Origin: Goniomonas avonlea
Taxonomy: Eukaryota > Cryptophyceae > Goniomonadida > Goniomonadaceae
NCBI GenBank assembly: GCA_003573635.1
Contig: QUTJ01031641.1
Coordinates: forward strand, 1-13,994
Length of the DNA: 13,994 nucleotides
Direction of reading: 5' to 3'
In this document: in pieces, positions 10,055 to 13,994 of the stretch
Layout: the number at the start of each line of letters is the position of its first letter
How positions within the stretch are numbered: position 1 is the first letter of the stretch
Notes under the pieces: generated by a model
Database searches by the model: none
What the model saw: the letters and a program-made list of their open reading frames with translations, nothing else
Told to the model about the DNA's origin: nothing
Program-made: the position numbers and the translations under genes

Positions 10055-13000
10055 ATGCGGACTTCGCTTTTGGTCCTGGCTGTGCTGGTTGCTCTGCAAA
10101 GTGTGGCAGCGGGACCACCAGCGACTTGCCCTTGTGCTCACAGTACTGCCAACATATCAGACGCTCTGCGAGGCACGTCTTACTTTTTGCAGCTAGTGCA
10201 GGCTCCATCGTTGCTCCGTGTTGCTATGTCGTAACTGAAGACTTGTCCCCAGACTCTGATTACATGGGAAACCGCTCCCCCCCCCCCCACTTACGTTCCT
10301 CCCTCAGCCTGTTTCGTTCTCTCTGGTTGTTTTTGCCTCGTTTCTCGTCCATGTCATTGCTACTCTCTCAAAAGTTCATTGCTTCTCATCTTCTTCTCCT
10401 GCAGGCAAGACTCTCCGGGCCATCGCGTTGATCCAAGATCCGTATGTATTTGATCCGGACAACTCAACAAACCCCGATTTGAGCAATCTGGACGGCATGT
10501 GGGTTGCATGGTCACATCTCGTTTCTCCAAACACTTACTCGCTCACTCCTAGCGTTGTGCGAATCTACAAGCTCCTCGAGGAGAACGCAGGGTTCTCTCT
10601 AGACCTTCGTCCCGCGAGTTCAATCTCGGCCGAATCAAGGGCGATGTACACAAGCTCCTTCACGGCTTGTGTGCAGGACGTTCAAAAGGGTTTGGTGGAC
10701 CTATGCCTTGGTGATTTATGGCAGACTCCCGAGCGCCTGCAAATTGCGTCCTTTGTTTCTCCAATGTACACGACGACAATGATGCTCGCAGGTACAGTCC
10801 GCACGTGTGCTTGCTGTCAAGACATTGAATCCGAACAGTAAAGTCCGCCAAGTCACCAGTCAGCCTGACACAGGCCTTCGCTCCTTTTGAGCCGGCCCTG
10901 TGGGGCATGATTGTCTTCTTCATCATCTTATTGGGTTTCGTGCACGCCACAGTGGAAGGAAAATGGTGGGACCCCAAAAAGCGCGCAAAGCGTGCAACTT
11001 GCAAGAAAAGTGGGAAACTCAAGCCTATGGTTCCTGGGTGGGTTTCGTGTTTTGCCCCTTCGCCATGCTTTCAACACGGCAGGAGAATCAGTGCCAGACC
11101 AAGCCACCCTTGGCCTTATTGCTAACGGGTGCGACAATCTCCGAACTCACCGCCGCTAACACAGGTGGAAGCGAGTGTTGCGGCGTCTGTGGGACTCAGG
11201 TTACCAATCCCTCGTCGGGATGCTCAACGCAAGCGTCAATGAAGATTCGGGCACTGTCGCCGGCCGTGTGCTGTCAATTGGATACGGGTCGGTTTTGAAT
11301 TGAAATTCTTCTCCGTGTTTTTTGCTTGCTTTGGGCATCCATTTTGCCACCGTCAGGCGTGCCGTATTTTCATGCCTTCCTCCAGGTTTCTGATTTTGGT
11401 TGTGATTGCAAGCTACACGGCCAACCTGGTGCGTCACCTCCTGCATGTTGTACGCGGGTGGACACCCTTCATCAGCCTTTGATCACATCAGGGCATTTAT
11501 CGTCTCCCCGACCCATCTTGAGTGAAGAAGTGTGGGGGCAGAGACCGTCGTGTGTGTGGCGAACATGTGTGCGTGTGCGCTCGAGCCACTCGCAAAGCTG
11601 TGTCCAGGCTCGTCTGTACGGGCTGTTTTGATCGTTTTCGTCGTTTGATCGTTCTTTCACAGGCAACATTCTTGCTGCAGAAAGGGGCACTCTCGCCCTA
11701 CAGCACAATGGACCAAGCTGTCAGCGACGGCGCAACGGTCAGTGCTTCCTGGTTTGGCGATAGTGTTCGTTCAGCACTCATATGTATGGGTTACCCATTT
11801 GAGCAGCGAGAGCATGTGAGAAGTGGGCACATGCGAGGAGCATAGGAGTGTGTGCGAGGAGTGAGGAGCGCGCGCGTGTGTGTGAGGATTCAAGCCAGCC
11901 AGGAACCGCTGAGCGGCCACAGACCCCTACGAGACCTAGGAGCCTGCCTGAAGGCACGAGTGAGAGAATGTCAATTTCCACCTGCAGCATGCGTCCTTGG
12001 TGTTTTTCGCCTTGCTCAGGAGTTCTTTGCAGATTTGTACCCACCAGACCAACCTGGCGATCGCCCAGGAGCTGTACAAGGACGCTCACTTTGCGGTGCG
12101 TGCCCTTTGTGATGGGCTGTGGTGCGTCGGGGGTGGTATGGATGGGTGCCTGTGTGAGAGGTGGTCTGCGGGTGTGCCTGTGAGAGGTGGTCTGCGGGTG
12201 TGCCTGTGAGAGGTGGTCTGCGGGTGTGCCTGTGAGAGGTGGCCTGCGGGTGTGCCTGTATATCTGTGGGCACCCGGGTACTTGTGTGAGAGGTGGTATG
12301 CGGTGGTGTGCCTGTGGTATGTTAGCGTGCTCTCGTGTGTTGTAGGTGGTATTGCGAGTGTGCTCCTGTCCCGTGTGGTGCTGCTCTAACGGCCGCGTTA
12401 GCCAAAATCGGACTGGGCGTACGTGTACGGGAACTTGACGTTCGAGCAGGCACCCGGCAAGTGCCGGGCTGCCCTGGTCTCTGTTGCGTCCCTTGAGACG
12501 GAGGTGCGTTTGCTGGCCTCTCACATATCTCCCCCAACTGCCCCGATGATCCGAAGCTTGGAATGCAAGGCCGTTGCTCTCACACCACGCGCAGCACGCG
12601 TGGACGCGACCTCCAGGTTTTGTTGCAACGGACCCCGCAGACGATCATGACGGGCGATCATGTGATGTTAGCACCAAGGGACAGCCGGTGCGTCGCTTTT
12701 TTCCTGTTTCCAGTGTGCCTGCGTTGTTCTGGCGATGCCAAAGAAAGTAACGCCCTCTGCTGATTATGTTTCATGACATGGTGCATCACATCCCTCCGAC
12801 CCCGCCCCAGCACCACTTCACACCTCCGTTTCACCCCCCACTGCCTCACCCCCCCACTGCCTCACACCCCACTGCCTCACACCCCACCACTCTCGTACCC
12901 ATCCAGCCACTGCGGCACTTGTGGTCTGGTGTCGTGGACTGCCCCTTGTGGTTGGCACCCTGGTGGTCTGGTGTCGTGGACTCTCGAGCTGAGGCCTCGC

Positions 13001-13810
13001 AGGTCGTCAACTTCATGGACAGCCAGCCAATCAACTCCGACTACCAGGCCACACTCAGCTACTGGATGTCACGACTCCGTGCGTGTCATCCACAATTCTC
13101 TTGATTTTTTCGCCTGTGCCTCTTGCCCGATCCTCTTGGATTGTTCGGCACTCGCTTGCTTGGTCCTCTCTTGTGTGGTCTTCTCTCTCTCTCTCGTGGT
13201 CCTCTCCTGCTTTGCTTGGTCCTCTCATGTGTGGTCTTCTCTCGTGGCTCTCTTGCGTCCTCTCGTGTGGCCCACTCTCGTGGCCCTCTCTTGCGTGCTT
13301 CTCTCTTGCGTCCTCTCGTGGCTCTCTCTTGCTTGGTCCTCTCGGGTGTGGTCTTCTCTCGTGGCTCTCTTGCGTCCTCTTGTGTGGTCCACTCTTGCTC
13401 GGTCCTCTCACGTGTGGTCCTCTCTCGTGGTCTCTTGTGTGGTTCTCCTTGCGTCCTCTCGTGGCCCTCTCTTGCTTGGTCCTCTCTTGTGTGGTCTGAA
13501 CCTTGTCATGTCTATGCTTGCGGAGTGTCGCACTGTCCTCTCAGTGATATCTGCCATGCTCACGTTGTCCCTTGAATGACTCGGGTGTGCAGGAGACGAA
13601 AACGAGGTGTCGAAGATTGTCTCTGGCTATTACAAAGATATGTGCGCGCAGACCGACGACTCGGACGTGAGTGCTCTCTTCACCTCCCGCACTGCATTTT
13701 TGTCTCGCCCTAGGGACTGGCAGGGTCAGGCATGACAGGGACTGGCACAGGGACAGTGGACGGTGCCCCCCCGATTACAGCTAACAGCACAGGGCCATCG
13801 AACTTCGCCT

Positions 13811-13874
<64 letters not shown>

Positions 13875-13994
13875 GAGAGAGAGAGAGAGGCAGGAAGGAC
13901 TCCTTGTGTGCCTGCTGCGGTGTCGTGGGTGTATTAATGCTCAGGGTGAGATTAGGAGAATTCAGAAAGTGCTCGCCTGGAACAGAGTGTCCGC
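10055..13994 (+). CDS. Ionotropic glutamate receptor-like ligand-gated channel, 3' end beyond window
   Basis: Exons read: 10055-10217, 10405-10791, 10839-11037, 11165-11287, 11386-11428, 11663-11737, 12033-12095, 12402-12503, 12595-12687, 12714-12746, 13003-13078 and 13593-13666 (477 codons, all phases agree); a further exon may start at 13945. Signal peptide MRTSLLVLAVLVALQSVAAG leads directly into ligand-binding lobe S1 (about 56-183), so the large N-terminal LIVBP-like domain of animal receptors is absent. S1 has GLVDLCLGDLWQTPER; Arg165 matches the family's amino-acid carboxylate-binding Arg. M1 is ALWGMIVFFIILLGFV (203-218), followed by a Lys-rich linker, the pore loop with Asn271, and M3 with the hallmark SYTANL (300-305). 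S2 follows (MDQAVSDGATICTH and on). M4 has not appeared by 13994. Ligand not predictable. Exons 9-10 (12595-12746) and the exon 1-2 junction are the weakest parts. Downstream introns are long and repeat-rich, unlike the rest of the window. Confidence 0.87.
10277..10288 (+). repeat. C12 homopolymer
   Basis: Run of 12 cytosines in intron 1 of the receptor-like gene. The length may be miscalled in sequencing; no coding effect is expected. Confidence 0.8.
12146..12259 (+). repeat. 26-bp minisatellite in a receptor intron
   Basis: Three full copies run head to tail from 12172, 12198 and 12224, starting GTGTGCCTGTGAGAGGTGG and ending CTGCGG; the third has one T-to-C change. A diverged copy precedes and partial copies follow to about 12320. 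The array lies inside the 306-nt intron 12096-12401 and makes it strongly G/T-rich on the sense strand. Confidence 0.9.
12839..12880 (+). repeat. C-rich tandem repeat, three copies of CACTGCCTCAC
   Basis: The 11-mer starts at 12839, 12855 and 12870, separated by C runs (period 15-16 bp). It sits in the 256-nt intron before the VVNFMD exon and is nearly free of G. Confidence 0.85.
12921..12982 (+). repeat. Perfect 20-bp direct repeat
   Basis: GTGGTCTGGTGTCGTGGACT occurs at 12921-12940 and again at 12963-12982, both in the intron just upstream of the acceptor at 13002. The second copy ends 20 bp before that acceptor. Confidence 0.9.
13135..13500 (+). repeat. Degenerate C/T/G minisatellite, nearly adenine-free
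   Basis: The array fills most of the 514-nt intron 13079-13592. It is built from interleaved words such as TGGTCCTCTC, TTGCGTCCTCTCGTG and GTGTGGTCTTCTCTCG. A 35-bp segment is identical at 13229-13263 and 13346-13380 (117 bp apart). Between 13151 and 13498 I count only four adenines. Open frames crossing it give Leu/Ser/Val-rich low-complexity peptides and are not real genes. Confidence 0.85.
13667..13944 (+). other. Probable last visible intron of the receptor-like gene
   Basis: It begins GTGAGT right after the DDSD codons. It holds an 11-bp direct repeat (AGGGACTGGCA at 13712 and 13737) and the (AG)n array. A possible acceptor at 13944 (TTAATGCTCAG) opens a phase-matched frame (GEIRRIQKVLAWNRVS) to the window edge, but this has no family support yet. 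Confidence 0.4.
13814..13889 (+). repeat. (AG)n microsatellite, about 38 units
   Basis: Uninterrupted AG repeats apart from one GT at 13871-13872. Located in the receptor intron after the last firm exon. Its purine strand is the sense strand, the opposite bias to the pyrimidine-rich array 300 bp upstream. Confidence 0.97.

Noticed and set aside
11225-11290. Potassium-selective GluR0-type pore
   Set aside because: No TVGYG-like filter; GYG appears only later, in the pre-M3 segment (SIGYGFLIL), not in the pore loop.
12563-12690. Alternative reading of the exon as TIMTGDHVMLAPRDSR
   Set aside because: It looks protein-like and joins 12503 in phase if an exon starts at 12617, but it ends in phase 2 and does not fit the following exon; the frame giving CDVSTKGQP continues in phase and fits S2 better.
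12688-12713. A third ultra-short (26-nt) intron
   Set aside because: The phases and pyrimidine tract fit and I use it in the working model, but its only adenine is in the terminal CAG, leaving no branch point. A 210-nt intron 12504-12713 or a 315-nt intron 12688-13002 is equally in phase, so I do not count it as evidence for tiny introns.
12146-13500. CRISPR-like or transposon terminal arrays
   Set aside because: Repeats are head-to-tail without unique spacers, no transposase or terminal inverted repeats are present, and they sit inside introns of a spliced gene.
12773-13579. Long plus-strand open frames through the repeats
   Set aside because: They are Leu/Ser/Val-rich translations of minisatellite DNA, open in more than one frame and cutting across phase-consistent exons.

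Overview
This window is nuclear DNA of a eukaryote, most likely a free-living unicellular one. All six genes are interrupted by spliceosomal introns, mostly 43-130 nt, with GT-AG ends and frequent GTGCGT or GTGAGT donors. One gene encodes a mitochondrial ATP synthase beta subunit with a targeting presequence, and the standard genetic code fits throughout. Sequence alone does not let me name the lineage. A Notum/pectinacetylesterase-type enzyme and an ionotropic glutamate receptor without the usual N-terminal domain fit a protist better than an animal, plant or typical fungus. I found no transposon, rRNA, tRNA or CRISPR.

Layout: the six genes alternate strand without exception. (1) 808-2884 minus: secreted type-B carboxylesterase, 5 exons, 540 aa. 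(2) 3200-4763 plus: type I membrane protein with an unassigned ectodomain, one transmembrane helix and a short tail. (3) 4857-5995 minus: membrane-anchored short-chain dehydrogenase, 4 exons, 327 aa. (4) 6197-8081 plus: mitochondrial ATP synthase beta subunit, 5 coding exons, about 547 aa. (5) 8351-9797 minus: secreted Notum/pectinacetylesterase-like hydrolase, 7 exons, 388 aa. (6) 10055 to the right edge, plus: ionotropic glutamate receptor-like channel, 12 exons read (477 codons), 3' end missing. There are three divergent promoter regions (2885-3199, 5996-6196, 9798-10054) and two convergent junctions (4764-4856, 8082-8350). Positions 1-807 show no gene I can support.

Functionally this is not an operon or one pathway. 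Four of the six products carry a signal peptide (two secreted hydrolases, a single-pass surface protein, a ligand-gated channel), a fifth has an N-terminal membrane anchor, and the sixth is core mitochondrial housekeeping. The most notable gene is the channel. Its pore loop carries an asparagine where animal receptors have the Q/R/N selectivity site, and its downstream introns are swollen with minisatellites, an almost adenine-free tract and an (AG)n array. Two junctions in separate genes can be read as 27-nt introns, which would be unusually short; each has a longer alternative that needs transcript evidence.
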